Notes: generated by a model from the sequence alone, not told the origin. Positions 39,854 through 49,287 are shown, counted from the first letter of the stretch. The stretch: 64,000 nt of DNA from SVFI01 sp045588655 (GCA_045588655.1 JAZNEP010000022.1:1-64000), one strand, 5' to 3'. Translations and numbers: made by a program.

Positions 39854-39890
39854 AACAACGTGAAAAAATATTTCACGTTGTTTGTTATTT
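39854..39890 (+). terminator. Terminator ending the early operon
   Basis: AACAACGTGAAA pairs with TTTCACGTTGTT (12 bp, 5-base loop), followed by a T-rich stretch. The arms contain the ACGTGA/TCACGT half-sites also found in the switch operators. Confidence 0.7.
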
Positions 39891-40056
39891 GATATAAATA
39901 AAAAAATGTTTCGACAAAAACCAACAAAAACCAATAGAAAACATCATAGGGAATATGGATAATAAAAGAAACAAGGAAAGAGCTGTCAAATAGTGAAAGG
40001 CGAATGAGAATTCGCGAGGGTAATTAGTACTTAAGAAAGGACTTGGGCTGTAAAGT
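39891..40056. other. Gene-free region before the two-TM cargo gene
   Basis: AT-rich and without a gene. It contains the direct repeat ACAAAAACCAA/ACAAAAACCAA (about 39914-39932). No clear promoter was picked. Confidence 0.35.
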
Positions 40057-41052
40057 ATGAGTATAATATTTAAAAAAAGTGAAGAAAAAAAAGAAGAAAG
40101 TTATAATTTGTTGGAGCTTATTTTTACAAGTATTTTAGGAGCAATAATCGGTGTTTTGATTGTATTTCTTAGTGGAACTGACAAAAAAGGTCAATTATTT
40201 GGAACAATAGGTCAGTTGATCGTGTCTATTTCAATGGGTTCACTTTTGCTTGAATGGTTTGGTTATGTTAAGTATACTCAAAAAAGATTGGCAGAAATCT
40301 TGTGTAAAGATGAGGTATTAAACGTTATAACGGACAAAAGAAAGCGCGAGTTGAAAACCGCCATTTTGAATAATTTGTATATGCCAAATAAAGACTTGGG
40401 AGATAATAATATTGTATCAGTTATCGATAATGAGCTTGATAATATTTTGAAAGATTATTATTACAATGAATACATCATGTATGTAGATATTAGTTTGATG
40501 GAAGAAGATGGAAGGAAATTAATTAAAAAGAAAATCCGAAGAACATTCTCTGCTGAGACTATAAATAATCAGAAATGTACGTTGAGGGCGATTTTATCAG
40601 CTGAGATTAATCCTGTTAGAGGTGAAAATACATTGGAATTAAATTCATTAAAAATTAATGGAGAAAAGTACGATGTACCTATTCGAAAAAAAGATAACAC
40701 AGAAGATTCGTCAAATCATTATGATGAACGTTTTTACGCAGATACTACAACTATAGCGGATAAATTAGTTTTTGATGATAAAATTAATATTGATATGGAG
40801 TACACTACCTATACCGATATTATTGATACTATTTATTCACATCAAATAAACAGAGCATGTAAACACTATTGTATACATTTTAATTATACATCTGAAATTG
40901 ATTTAGATTTGGTGGGATTTGGCTTCATGTCTAATTTTGGTGAAAACAAGAAAAGATTGGTAAAGACATCTTCTGGACATATGTTACGCTTCCTTAGTTG
41001 GATTTTACCAGGGGATGGAGTTATGGCTGCGTTAACAATAAAAAACAAATGA
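40057..41052 (+). CDS. Two-TM membrane protein with large cytoplasmic domain, prophage cargo
   Basis: 331 residues, clearly more AT-rich than its neighbours. Two hydrophobic segments lie at about 17-40 (LLELIFTSILGAIIGVLIVFL) and 46-66, then a 260-residue soluble domain: helical first (residues 75-140), then beta-rich with IDMEYTTYTDIIDTIY and FNYTSEIDLDLVGFGFMSN. It sits alone between the early terminator and the terminase block, the usual spot for cargo genes. The two-TM-plus-beta layout recalls membrane effectors of CBASS-like defence, but I cannot assign a family. Weak ribosome site. Confidence 0.6.
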   Translation: MSIIFKKSEEKKEESYNLLELIFTSILGAIIGVLIVFLSGTDKKGQLFGTIGQLIVSISMGSLLLEWFGYVKYTQKRLAEILCKDEVLNVITDKRKRELKTAILNNLYMPNKDLGDNNIVSVIDNELDNILKDYYYNEYIMYVDISLMEEDGRKLIKKKIRRTFSAETINNQKCTLRAILSAEINPVRGENTLELNSLKINGEKYDVPIRKKDNTEDSSNHYDERFYADTTTIADKLVFDDKINIDMEYTTYTDIIDTIYSHQINRACKHYCIHFNYTSEIDLDLVGFGFMSNFGENKKRLVKTSSGHMLRFLSWILPGDGVMAALTIKNK

Positions 41053-41151
41053 GTTATTGAAAAAATTTATTGTTTTTTTGAATACGAGGTGTTATGCTAA
41101 AGATGTATCTAATATCATCTAATTAGATATCAAATGAAGGAGGATGCAAAC

Positions 41152-41184
41152 ATGAAGACGAGAATGGAAAAGGAATGGGTGTAA
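41152..41184 (+). CDS. Possible 10-residue leader peptide
   Basis: ATG 41152 with a strong ribosome site (GAAGGAGGATGCAAAC) encodes MKTRMEKEWV then TAA. A promoter TTGTTT-17-TATGCT (about 41069-41097) lies upstream and a strong terminator (41223-41256) downstream. This suggests a short leader transcript. Confidence 0.35.
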   Translation: MKTRMEKEWV

Positions 41185-41222
41185 TATATTCTATAATGTT
41201 TACAAATGAATGTAAGTAATGC

Positions 41223-41256
41223 AAGAAAGCCCTGAAGATTTAGGGCTTTCTTTTTT
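41223..41256 (+). terminator. Terminator before the packaging genes
   Basis: AAGAAAGCCCT pairs with AGGGCTTTCTT across GAAGATTT, followed by TTTTTT. Confidence 0.8.
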
Positions 41257-41347
41257 GTAATAAAACATCGGAGAAAAATGGAGTTTTTATGTGTTAATAT
41301 GATAGTGTCAAATGTTGCTACAGAACAATCATTTGAAGCCCTTAGGG

Positions 41348-41460
41348 AAGGGGACTGGCGAAGCCGGTCCCCTTTTCTCGTGGTAACATTGACAAGCTGA
41401 TGTGAGAAAGGTGGACAGGGCGTAGGTACTTTATAGCCCCACCCTCCAGAACGGGGCAGG
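41348..41460. other. Candidate cos/packaging region
   Basis: Noncoding block upstream of the small terminase gene. A very strong hairpin, AAGGGGACTGGC/GCCGGTCCCCTT with a GAA loop (41348-41374), is followed by TTTTC. Then an unusual GC-rich stretch has GCCCC (41436-41440) and GGGGC (41453-41457). Phages with GpA-type terminases normally have cos here. The exact cut site is not visible. Confidence 0.45.
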
Positions 41461-41570
41461 AGACACCCAATTCTTGCATTTTTTTTGAAAAATTTTTTAT
41501 GGCATGTCCGTCCTCTTTTTACGGTCTACGCATAAACATAAGTAGAGAAATAAGAGAAATAAGGGTGAGA

Positions 41571-42089
41571 ATGATGGAAGTAAATCAAAAGCAATTGGCG
41601 AAAATACTAGGATTGACGGACCGACACATCCGAAGATTAAGGGATGAATATGGTTTGTTTCAAAAAAAGGATGGAAAGCGGACATATACCCTTGAGAGTT
41701 GTGTGCCAGAATACATTCAGTACAAATTAGAGGAAATAGGTAAAGCCGGGAACAGTTTCAACAAGGAAAAACAGCAGGCAGAGCATGAGGCAATTAAGAA
41801 AAAAATATCTGAATTGAAACTTCGGAAGTTGCGAGGGCAGCTTCATGAAGCAGCGGATGTGGAATTGTTTTTGACTGATATGCTTTCTGCATTTAGAAAT
41901 AAACTGTTGGGTATTCCGCAGAAGCTGACACCTCTTTTGATAGGAGAAGATGACAGTAATGTGATTTTAAATCTGCTGGAAAAAGAGTTGTATGGAGCTT
42001 TGTCTGAACTCAGCGAATATGATCCGCTTAAAATTGATTCAGACAATATGGATTATTATGAGGATATTGAAGAGGAAGACGGTGATTGA
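41571..42089 (+). CDS. Terminase small subunit
   Basis: 172 residues. The N-terminal winged-helix-like DNA-binding domain (QKQLAKILGLTDRHIRRLRDEYGL) and long central helices (KKKISELKLRKLRGQL) match Nu1-type small terminases. It recognises the packaging site and hands DNA to the large subunit. Start at ATG 41571 or 41574 after AAGGGTGA; the frame upstream to 41499 lacks a site. The large subunit begins right after its stop. Confidence 0.85.
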   Translation: MMEVNQKQLAKILGLTDRHIRRLRDEYGLFQKKDGKRTYTLESCVPEYIQYKLEEIGKAGNSFNKEKQQAEHEAIKKKISELKLRKLRGQLHEAADVELFLTDMLSAFRNKLLGIPQKLTPLLIGEDDSNVILNLLEKELYGALSELSEYDPLKIDSDNMDYYEDIEEEDGD

Positions 42090-42091
42090 TA

Positions 42092-43930
42092 ATGCCGGGA
42101 ATGAAACAATTATCCAGACAAAGAACCGCAAACCTTTTTAGAAAAGTACTGAGAAACGCATTGAAGGTGCCGGAGAAGATTACTGTCAGCGAATGGGCTG
42201 AGAAGTATCGAGATTTGGGAGAAACTTCCAGTTTTAATGGTAAGTGGTCCAACAGTCTTACCCCTTACTTGAAAGGAATCATGGATGCTTTCAATGATCC
42301 GTATATTCAGGAGATAAACTTCTGCAAACCGACACAGGTCGGTGGAACAGAAGCCATGAACAATATGTTGGGGTACATCATTACACAGGCGCCGGCGCCG
42401 GCAATGATAGTATATCCGACAGATGAACTGGCCAAGGACGTATCAAAAGACCGTATTAAGCCATCGTTACTTCAGACAAAGGAGATTAAAGATTCCTTTG
42501 ACGAACGTCATTCAAAGCAACAGGCCCTTAAATTTAGAGGAATGACATTATATTTGACTGGTGCAGGAAATCCGACGAAGGTTGCATCCAAATCCATCAA
42601 ATATCTTTTCTTTGACGAAATAGATAAACTGGACGGAGCAAGCAAGAAGGAAGCATCTCCATACAATTTGGCTAAGGAAAGAACCAGGACATATCCGTAT
42701 AGTAAGAAGATATATACCTGCTCTACACCGACACTGAAAACCAACTATGTATGGAGTATTCACGAAGCTGCACAGGTTCAGTATGAGTATTATATACCTT
42801 GTCCCCATTGTGGGACTTTTTTTGTACCAAGTTTTCATCAAATCATCTTTTCAGATGATAAAAACCTGAGTCCGGAAGAAAGAGCAGAAACAGCTATTTA
42901 TGTATGTAAAGAATGCGGATGTTCCATTTCTGACAAAGAAAAAGTAAAAGCTGTGAGAACTGGAGAATGGCGGGACGAAAAGAAAACCTGTAAAGGTCAT
43001 CCACGGACGGTATCTTTTCACATGAGTTGCTTGGTATCCAGATTCCTCACGTGGCAAGACATTGCTCTGGAGTTTTTAAAATCCAAAGATGATCCGGATA
43101 AGTTACAGAACTTTGTTAATTCGTGGCTTGCAGAGCCATGGGAAGATACAAAACTGAAGACTTCACAGGAACTTGTAATGCAAAGACAGACCGATGTTCC
43201 GGAGCTTGTGATTCCGGAGTGGGGGAAAATGCTTGTGGCAGGTGTGGACGTGCAGGAGAATTGTCTGTATTGGTCCATCGGCGCCTGGGGAAATTTCCTT
43301 ACATCACAGAGAATTGCTCATGGCCAAGCCCTCTCATTCGGGGAATTGGAACAGATTATGAATCGCATGTACAGGAAGGAATCCGGAGAAGAATTATCGG
43401 TGAGGTTGTGCTTGATTGATTCCGGAGACCAAACAGATTTAGTCTATGAATTTTGTTCTTATAATGCGGACTGGGCCATGCCAAGTAAAGGTGCGTCCAA
43501 TCCAATGCTTTCAGATTTCAAGTTTACCAAAATTAACAAGGAAAATAGTAAAGCATATGGAATGAATCTTGTGCTGATAGATACCGGAAAATACAAAGAT
43601 AAAATTGCGGCCAGAATGTCCCGAGAGAACGGGAAAGGTTCGTGGATGGTATATAACGGATGCGATGAGGAATTTGCGAAACAGGTTACAAATGAACATA
43701 AAGTAAATGTTCGAAATGGGAAGAAGGTAACCAGGCAGTGGGTGCAAAAGTTTTCACATGCCGACAACCACTATTTGGACTGTAGCGTATATGAGTACGC
43801 AGCAGCAGAAATATGCGGTGCAAAGAGCTTATACTTGGACGATGAAAAAGAGGAAATTGCGCCGGCGCAACAAGAGAGCCGGTCATATGAAGAGGAATCA
43901 TGGATAAAGCAAAACGATGATTGGATTTAA
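42092..43930 (+). CDS. Terminase large subunit (GpA family)
   Basis: 612 residues. ATPase motor: Walker A-like KPTQVGGTEAMNN, Walker B KYLFFDEIDKL. A Cys pair (CPHCGTFF...CKECGCS) is conserved in this family. The nuclease half has VDVQENCLYW and LCLIDSGDQTDLVYEF. It cuts and translocates DNA into the prohead. The last 30 codons carry the KEEIAPAQQ-encoding repeat (43847-43872). ATG 42092 is used; an in-frame TTG at 42086 overlaps the small-subunit stop. Confidence 0.95.
   Translation: MPGMKQLSRQRTANLFRKVLRNALKVPEKITVSEWAEKYRDLGETSSFNGKWSNSLTPYLKGIMDAFNDPYIQEINFCKPTQVGGTEAMNNMLGYIITQAPAPAMIVYPTDELAKDVSKDRIKPSLLQTKEIKDSFDERHSKQQALKFRGMTLYLTGAGNPTKVASKSIKYLFFDEIDKLDGASKKEASPYNLAKERTRTYPYSKKIYTCSTPTLKTNYVWSIHEAAQVQYEYYIPCPHCGTFFVPSFHQIIFSDDKNLSPEERAETAIYVCKECGCSISDKEKVKAVRTGEWRDEKKTCKGHPRTVSFHMSCLVSRFLTWQDIALEFLKSKDDPDKLQNFVNSWLAEPWEDTKLKTSQELVMQRQTDVPELVIPEWGKMLVAGVDVQENCLYWSIGAWGNFLTSQRIAHGQALSFGELEQIMNRMYRKESGEELSVRLCLIDSGDQTDLVYEFCSYNADWAMPSKGASNPMLSDFKFTKINKENSKAYGMNLVLIDTGKYKDKIAARMSRENGKGSWMVYNGCDEEFAKQVTNEHKVNVRNGKKVTRQWVQKFSHADNHYLDCSVYEYAAAEICGAKSLYLDDEKEEIAPAQQESRSYEEESWIKQNDDWI
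43847..43872 (+). repeat. 26-bp exact repeat with a palindromic core, copy 2
   Basis: Identical to 36281-36306; palindrome at 43857-43870. It encodes the same peptide in a different gene. Confidence 0.75.
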
Positions 43931-43942
43931 GGAGATGTGAAG

Positions 43943-44152
43943 ATGTCAGATTTTACACTGGAAAAAGTAAATAAAGCGATTGCAAATATTCTTGAAGGTG
44001 GACAGGCTTATTCAATTGCAGGCAGAAGTCTGACTAGAGCAGATCTGTCAATGTTATATAAATTGCGAAATGATTTGATGGCACAGGAAAATGCTTCGGG
44101 CGACTCTGCATTGTTTGGAGATACATATGTGGCCCAGTTTGGAGGTAGATAA
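43943..44152 (+). CDS. gpW-like head-tail joining protein
   Basis: 69 residues with the gpW-like pattern GQAYSIAGRSLTRADLSMLYKLRNDL. It seals the portal and allows tail attachment in lambda-type heads. ATG 43943 follows AAGGAGATGTGAAG. Its stop overlaps the portal start by one base. Confidence 0.75.
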   Translation: MSDFTLEKVNKAIANILEGGQAYSIAGRSLTRADLSMLYKLRNDLMAQENASGDSALFGDTYVAQFGGR

Positions 44153-45642
44153 TGAACTGGTTAGATAATATTGTATGTTGGATCAGTCCGAAAGCCGGAG
44201 CTCAGAGAGCAGCATACAGGATGGTTTTGGAGGAACAGCGCCAGTATGACGCCGGAAATGCAAGACGATTAAATGCCGGATGGTATGCGAATAATTCTTC
44301 AGCTGAGGAAACAGATAAGTTTTCAAGAGATGTCATAAGAGCAAGAGCAAGAGATTTAGAACGGAACAGCGATATCGCAAATTCTGTTATTTCTGCGTAC
44401 AAGCGAAATATCATTGGAGCCGGAATTAATCTTCGCGTTAAGACTGGAGATCCCCAGTTGGACAAAACATTGAAAGAATTGTGGGATAAATGGTGTCGAG
44501 CCAAGAATTTTGATGTGACAGGGCAGCAGTCTTTTAATCAGATGATGAGAATGGCTGTAGAACGTAAGAAGGTAGACGGAGGAATCCTTTTTAAAAAATG
44601 TTATATCAAAGGCGGGTGTGTTCCATTCAAGATTCAGGCATTAGAGGTAGATGAACTGAATCAGACAGGTGCAGGAAAGCCACATGGGAAGGGCAATAAG
44701 ATTGTAGGAGGTATCGAATACAATGAATATAATCGGATTGTCGGTTACTACATCAGGCAGTACAGCGTGGATGGATGGGAACTTAATGAACCGTATTATG
44801 TACCGGCGAAAGATATGATTTATCTTTTTTCAAAAAAGAGACCATCGCAGATTCGGGAGATTTCTGATTTGACACCGACAATTACGAGAATTAGAGATGC
44901 CAATGAGTTTATGACAGCAATATCTGTCAAAGAGCGTATCGCTGCATGTCTGGCGGTGTTTATCAAGAAGTTAAATCCACATTCTTTCGGAAGAATAAAT
45001 GAAAATCCAAAAAATATACAGGAATATGCAAGTAAGAGACTGACACCGGGAATGATTCAAGAACTGAATGTCGGGGATGAAATACAAGTGGTAAACCCAT
45101 CGGGGCAGTCTTCGGATGCAGCAGGAATGATTAAATTACATCAGAGGCTCGTGGGAAGCGGACAGGGATTGAGCTATGAAGCAACAAGCAGAGACATGTC
45201 ACAGAGCAATTATTCATCTGCAAGACAGGGGGCAATCGAAGACGGACTTACATATATTGAGGACAAAGAACAGCTGATAGAGGTGGTTTTTGATGAAATT
45301 TATGAAACATTCGTGATTTCAGCATACTTGGCAGGATATATTACGCCACATGATTTTTGGGAAAACAAAGAGAAATATATGAATCATGAATGGGTACCGG
45401 CGCCAAAACCTTGGATTGATCCGCAGAAGGAAGCCAATGCAATGAAAATTGCAGTAACTAACGGGATTAAGACTTTCCAGCAGGCATGTACGGAAAATGG
45501 ACGGGATTGGAAGGAACAAATAGAAGAAATGGCAGAAGTGCTTAATTATGGTCGAGAAAAAGGAATTGATGTAGGAGGAATAATTTATGGACGAACAGAG
45601 GAAGAACTCTACACAGATGGAGAGGGGACAGAGACAGAATAA
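44152..45642 (+). CDS. Phage portal protein (lambda type)
   Basis: 496 residues. Conserved lambda-portal features include NAGWYANNSSAEE, DLERNSDIANSVISAYKRNIIG and NYSSARQGAIEDGLTYIEDKE. It forms the dodecameric ring through which DNA enters. Its 3' end overlaps the protease gene by 56 bases. Confidence 0.93.
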   Translation: MNWLDNIVCWISPKAGAQRAAYRMVLEEQRQYDAGNARRLNAGWYANNSSAEETDKFSRDVIRARARDLERNSDIANSVISAYKRNIIGAGINLRVKTGDPQLDKTLKELWDKWCRAKNFDVTGQQSFNQMMRMAVERKKVDGGILFKKCYIKGGCVPFKIQALEVDELNQTGAGKPHGKGNKIVGGIEYNEYNRIVGYYIRQYSVDGWELNEPYYVPAKDMIYLFSKKRPSQIREISDLTPTITRIRDANEFMTAISVKERIAACLAVFIKKLNPHSFGRINENPKNIQEYASKRLTPGMIQELNVGDEIQVVNPSGQSSDAAGMIKLHQRLVGSGQGLSYEATSRDMSQSNYSSARQGAIEDGLTYIEDKEQLIEVVFDEIYETFVISAYLAGYITPHDFWENKEKYMNHEWVPAPKPWIDPQKEANAMKIAVTNGIKTFQQACTENGRDWKEQIEEMAEVLNYGREKGIDVGGIIYGRTEEELYTDGEGTETE

Positions 45643-46216
45643 CCTTTCACGTGTGGTTCAGATTAGAGCAATCGAAGGAGAAGAGAATAAAAGACGTTTT
45701 GCACTCTCTTTTGCCAGCGAGGCACCTTACAGTCGATATTGGGGCGTTGAAATTTTGGAGTGTAGCGAAACGGCTGTTGACCTGAAGAGAATTAGTGAAA
45801 TGGGTTGTCTGCTATTTAACCATAACCGGGACAAGGTTATCGGAAAAATTGTAGAGACCAGTATCGCGGAGGGTCGATGTGAAGCAATCGTAGAGTTTGA
45901 TGATGATGATTTTTCAGAAATGATTTATCAGAAAGTAAAGAGCGGAACGTTAAAGGGCGTATCGGTTGGATATGTGGTAAACAGCTGGGAAGAGGTGGCA
46001 GCAGGAAAGAAATCTGCAGATGGAAAGTGGGAAGGTCCATGCTCTATTGCGAGAAGTTGGGAGCCATTGGAGATTTCTATTGTATCAGTTCCGGCGGATG
46101 CGACAGTGGGTGTCGGACGTGATATGGAGCAAGTACAGCCACCAATGCTTAAGGAATCAAAGCGCGGGCTCGACTTATATGAGCGGCAGCTTATGATCAA
46201 TATAAATAATTTATAA
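45587..46216 (+). CDS. Prohead protease
   Basis: 209 residues. HK97-type serine protease: catalytic His in LFNHNRDKVIG and Ser in TLKGVSVGY, acidic residue further on in WEPLEISIVSVPAD. It processes capsid and scaffold during maturation. Ribosome site AGGAGGAATAATTT within the portal gene. Confidence 0.88.
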   Translation: MDEQRKNSTQMERGQRQNNLSRVVQIRAIEGEENKRRFALSFASEAPYSRYWGVEILECSETAVDLKRISEMGCLLFNHNRDKVIGKIVETSIAEGRCEAIVEFDDDDFSEMIYQKVKSGTLKGVSVGYVVNSWEEVAAGKKSADGKWEGPCSIARSWEPLEISIVSVPADATVGVGRDMEQVQPPMLKESKRGLDLYERQLMININNL

Positions 46217-46230
46217 GGAGGAAACTTAAA

Positions 46231-47760
46231 ATGGATCCAAAAGAAAGAAAAGATGCCGCCATTAAGCGGCAGCAGGAAATTCTGGCCGGAGCAAAAACAG
46301 CAGGAAGAGACTTGTCCGCTGAGGAAACAAGAGAATTTGATGCACTTCAGGGTACGGTAGAAGCTTGTGATTTGGCGATTGCAGAAGGACAGAAGGCACT
46401 CGACAACATGGAAGAGGGAAAAAGAGCTGCGGAACAGGAGCGACAGAGAATTAGCGAAATCAATGCAATTTGCAGAAATTTTGAGGTGGATGCTTCTGAG
46501 TATATTTCTTCCGGGAAAAACATGGATGAGGTAAGAGCAGCAATTCTTGATGGCATGGTCAAAAATAGCGGTCCGGTCAATCAGGGAAAGAGAGATACTG
46601 AAATTACTGTAGTAGGGTCAGAAGAAGACAAGTTCCGTGCAGCAATGACAGACGCACTTTTGATTAGAGGTGGCGTAGCGGTGGAGAAACCGGCAGAAGG
46701 AGCAAGAGATCTGAGAGGAATGTCACTCAGAGATTTAGCAATCCATTGTGTCAAGGCGGATGTGAAGGATGCGGAAAGAATGGATTCCAGCGAGCTTTTT
46801 GAAAAGCTTCAGCGTGATTACTATAATCCGTCTTCTGAATTTTCATCTATTATGGATCAGACAATTAACAAGGCCTATGCAGAAGGTTACAAACAGGTGG
46901 CAACGACATTTGAAGCGTTTACACACGAAGGAAGCCTGTCTGATTTTAAAACAAGTCGCCATGAGTATCTTGCAGGTCCGGCAGGAGAATTTGAGCGTGT
47001 GGAAGAGAATGGCGAAGTAAAGAGCGATAAGCCTTCAGATGCGCTCTTACCGACACGTAAATTGGAAACCTACGGAAAACAGTTTACGATGACACGTCAG
47101 GCGTTTATCAATGATGATATTGGATTCCTGACAACAATTCCGGCTCGATATGCGCAGGCGGGCAAGAAAACCATCAATACGCAGGTATATGAGATTATGG
47201 TTAACAATGCAGCCATTTACGACGGAATTCCGTTATTCCATGCAAATCATAAGAACTTGGTTTCAAAACAGTCAAATATCGGAGCACCTTCAAGTGCAGC
47301 TATCCAGGCTATGATTATCGGTTTGGCAAGCCAGAAGGATCAGCACGGTCAGCCTATTATGATTCGTCCGGGTGCCATTGTTGTACCTGTTGGATACGGA
47401 TTTGCAGTTCAGACAGTATTAGAATCGCAGTTTGTTAATACTGCAGACAATACCCAGGCAGCGAATCCACTTTATCAGTACAGAACACAGATCAAAGTGG
47501 TGGAAGATCCTACAATTAATGCAATTGCGGCAGCAAAAGGTCTTGCTACAGTACCATGGTTTATGGCGGCAGACAAAGCAGATTGCGGAGGTATTCAGGT
47601 AGATTACCTTAACGGAAATAAGATTCCGACAATTCGAAGAATGGAGAAACCGGGAACACTTGGATTTGTATGGGATGTATATCATGACTGGGGAATTACA
47701 GTTACGGACTATCGTGGTCTTAACATGAATCCGGGTGCAGCCCTTGAAAACGAAATGTAA
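46231..47760 (+). CDS. Major capsid protein (HK97 fold)
   Basis: 509 residues. The N-terminal 110 residues are a charged coiled coil resembling a scaffold (delta) domain, which the adjacent protease would remove. The rest matches Mu gpT-like/HK97 capsids: LETYGKQFTMTRQAFINDD, IPLFHANHKNLVSK and VPVGYGFAVQTVLESQ. Strong ribosome site AGGAGGAAAC. Confidence 0.9.
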   Translation: MDPKERKDAAIKRQQEILAGAKTAGRDLSAEETREFDALQGTVEACDLAIAEGQKALDNMEEGKRAAEQERQRISEINAICRNFEVDASEYISSGKNMDEVRAAILDGMVKNSGPVNQGKRDTEITVVGSEEDKFRAAMTDALLIRGGVAVEKPAEGARDLRGMSLRDLAIHCVKADVKDAERMDSSELFEKLQRDYYNPSSEFSSIMDQTINKAYAEGYKQVATTFEAFTHEGSLSDFKTSRHEYLAGPAGEFERVEENGEVKSDKPSDALLPTRKLETYGKQFTMTRQAFINDDIGFLTTIPARYAQAGKKTINTQVYEIMVNNAAIYDGIPLFHANHKNLVSKQSNIGAPSSAAIQAMIIGLASQKDQHGQPIMIRPGAIVVPVGYGFAVQTVLESQFVNTADNTQAANPLYQYRTQIKVVEDPTINAIAAAKGLATVPWFMAADKADCGGIQVDYLNGNKIPTIRRMEKPGTLGFVWDVYHDWGITVTDYRGLNMNPGAALENEM

Positions 47761-47773
47761 TCTAAAAACCAAT

Positions 47774-47797
47774 AACAGCCGCCGTTGGGCGGCTGTT
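47774..47797 (+). promoter_or_regulatory. Hairpin after the capsid gene
   Basis: AACAGCCGCC / GGCGGCTGTT, 10-bp stem with a GTTG loop and no T-run. It sits just before the ribosome site of the next gene and probably protects the abundant capsid message or lowers downstream expression. Confidence 0.6.
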
Positions 47798-47817
47798 AAT
47801 ATTGCAGGAGGTAAAAA

Positions 47818-48147
47818 ATGAAAGCAGTACATATTCAGAATGGTAGTTCTTTGGACTATAAAAACACAGGTGACAGCCCTATCAAAACAGGACAGATTGT
47901 GGTGCTTGGATCAAAAGTAGCAGTCGCAGCTTGTGATATTCCGGTTGGAGGAAGTGGAGCCGTTGAAGTGGGTCAGGTATGGGGAGTTTCTAAAGATTCC
48001 GCAGAAATTACTCTCGGAGCAAAAGTTTATTACAACGTAACTGACGATGTATTCACTGCGACAGCAGAAGGGAATGTAGAAGCAGGATATGCTGTAGAAG
48101 CAGCTTCTGCAAGCGCGACAACCGTCAAAGTTAAATTATTGGCATAG
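47818..48147 (+). CDS. DUF2190-type capsid-associated protein
   Basis: 109 residues, all beta, with the DUF2190 pattern KTGQIVVLGSKVAVA, AVEVGQVWGVSKDS and YAVEAASASATTVKVKL. Likely a capsid decoration or stabilising protein. Follows the capsid hairpin. Confidence 0.8.
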   Translation: MKAVHIQNGSSLDYKNTGDSPIKTGQIVVLGSKVAVAACDIPVGGSGAVEVGQVWGVSKDSAEITLGAKVYYNVTDDVFTATAEGNVEAGYAVEAASASATTVKVKLLA

Positions 48148-48158
48148 GAGGAGAAGAG

Positions 48159-48380
48159 ATGGCAAGAAAAAATGTTAAAGCAGCCCCAAGCGGGAAAGTG
48201 ATTGCTACACGACCGATTCTTTATGAAGGTCGTCAGTTTGTAGCAGGAGAAGTGCTTCCGTGTCATGATTCGAAGATGGTAAATGCGTGGCTGGAGGCAG
48301 GATCCGCAAAACGCGAAGTGGAGAAGAAACCGGATTCGAAACCAGAGCAGAAACCGGAAGACGGAGAAAACGAGGAATAG
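48159..48380 (+). CDS. Small head protein, unknown
   Basis: 73 residues; beta-rich start and a charged disordered tail (KKPDSKPEQKPEDGENEE). It lies between the decoration and head-tail adaptor genes, so it is probably a minor head component. Strong ribosome site. Family not recognised. Confidence 0.6.
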   Translation: MARKNVKAAPSGKVIATRPILYEGRQFVAGEVLPCHDSKMVNAWLEAGSAKREVEKKPDSKPEQKPEDGENEE

Positions 48381-48397
48381 TTGAGGAAGGTGACAGA

Positions 48398-48712
48398 ATG
48401 GCTTTTAAAGACATCATCAATGAAGATATCAATCGTGTGTTTTTTAATGATGAAGAATTTGCAGAGACTCACAAATGGAATAGTCAGGACATTGTAGCTG
48501 TGATAGCAGACGATGAACTGATGTCAAAGTTTGGAAGCGAATTTGAATTTTTAGAAAAAGGAAGCCATTTAATCAAGTCACCTTCTTCTTTTTTTACAAA
48601 AAAACCAAGAGTAGGTTCGGCAATAAATTTCGATGGAAATTTATATACCATTGATGAAGTTCACGATGAGGCAGGTGTCTATTCGATTTATCTTAATGCG
48701 ACGAGGGTGTGA
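48398..48712 (+). CDS. Head-tail adaptor (FII-like)
   Basis: 104 residues. The C-terminal beta domain (RVGSAINFDGNLYTIDEVHDEAGVYSIYL) matches the FII/head-tail attachment type. It would connect the head to the tail tube. ATG 48398 follows GAGGAAGGTGACAG. It overlaps the next frame's GTG but not the preferred ATG. Confidence 0.7.
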   Translation: MAFKDIINEDINRVFFNDEEFAETHKWNSQDIVAVIADDELMSKFGSEFEFLEKGSHLIKSPSSFFTKKPRVGSAINFDGNLYTIDEVHDEAGVYSIYLNATRV

Positions 48713-48714
48713 GT

Positions 48715-49287
48715 ATGAAAGTTCATTATATGCGCATCGATGCCATCATGGATAAAAAAGAAATGAAAGAATTTCGGGATTTGGAAAAGCAGTTGTCGCA
48801 AAAGAATATTGACAGGGCAGAGAGAGAAGCTACAAAAAAAGGAGCGACATATCTTAGCAAACATATAAGAGATGTCAAAACTTTAACTCAAAAAGATACA
48901 AAAAAATATATTGTTCCTAAAGAGGGAACGATTTATGTGCGTTCTGGAAAAATGACAGTTGGAAAAACGACGCACTTTCGGGCAACACCAACACAATATG
49001 TATCTCAAAAGGGAATTCCTGTTAAGAAGAGAAGAAAAGCATCAGTAACCATTACAAAAGATAAAAAGCAGCAGATGCGACATTTGTTTGTTTTAAACCC
49101 GGACAAGGTAAAAAACGGGCCTCAAATTATGTTATGGGAAAGAGACGAACGCGGTGTTTACAGACCATTTCGTACTGCGTCAATTGCTGAGACGGCAGCA
49201 CAGGAAAAATATGTCGAGCCGACAATTCAACACATGAAAGAGGCTTATGAGAGTCGTTTAGAGCATTATATCAAAAGGAGCAAATGA
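48715..49287 (+). CDS. Minor tail protein (GPZ-like)
   Basis: 190 residues, basic. Features YLSKHIRDVKTLTQKDTKKYI and TTHFRATPTQYVSQKG match phage minor tail protein Z-type sequences, which act in tail completion. ATG 48715 after AGGGTGTGAGT; a GTG at 48709 is in the same frame. The stop overlaps the next start. Confidence 0.65.
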   Translation: MKVHYMRIDAIMDKKEMKEFRDLEKQLSQKNIDRAEREATKKGATYLSKHIRDVKTLTQKDTKKYIVPKEGTIYVRSGKMTVGKTTHFRATPTQYVSQKGIPVKKRRKASVTITKDKKQQMRHLFVLNPDKVKNGPQIMLWERDERGVYRPFRTASIAETAAQEKYVEPTIQHMKEAYESRLEHYIKRSK

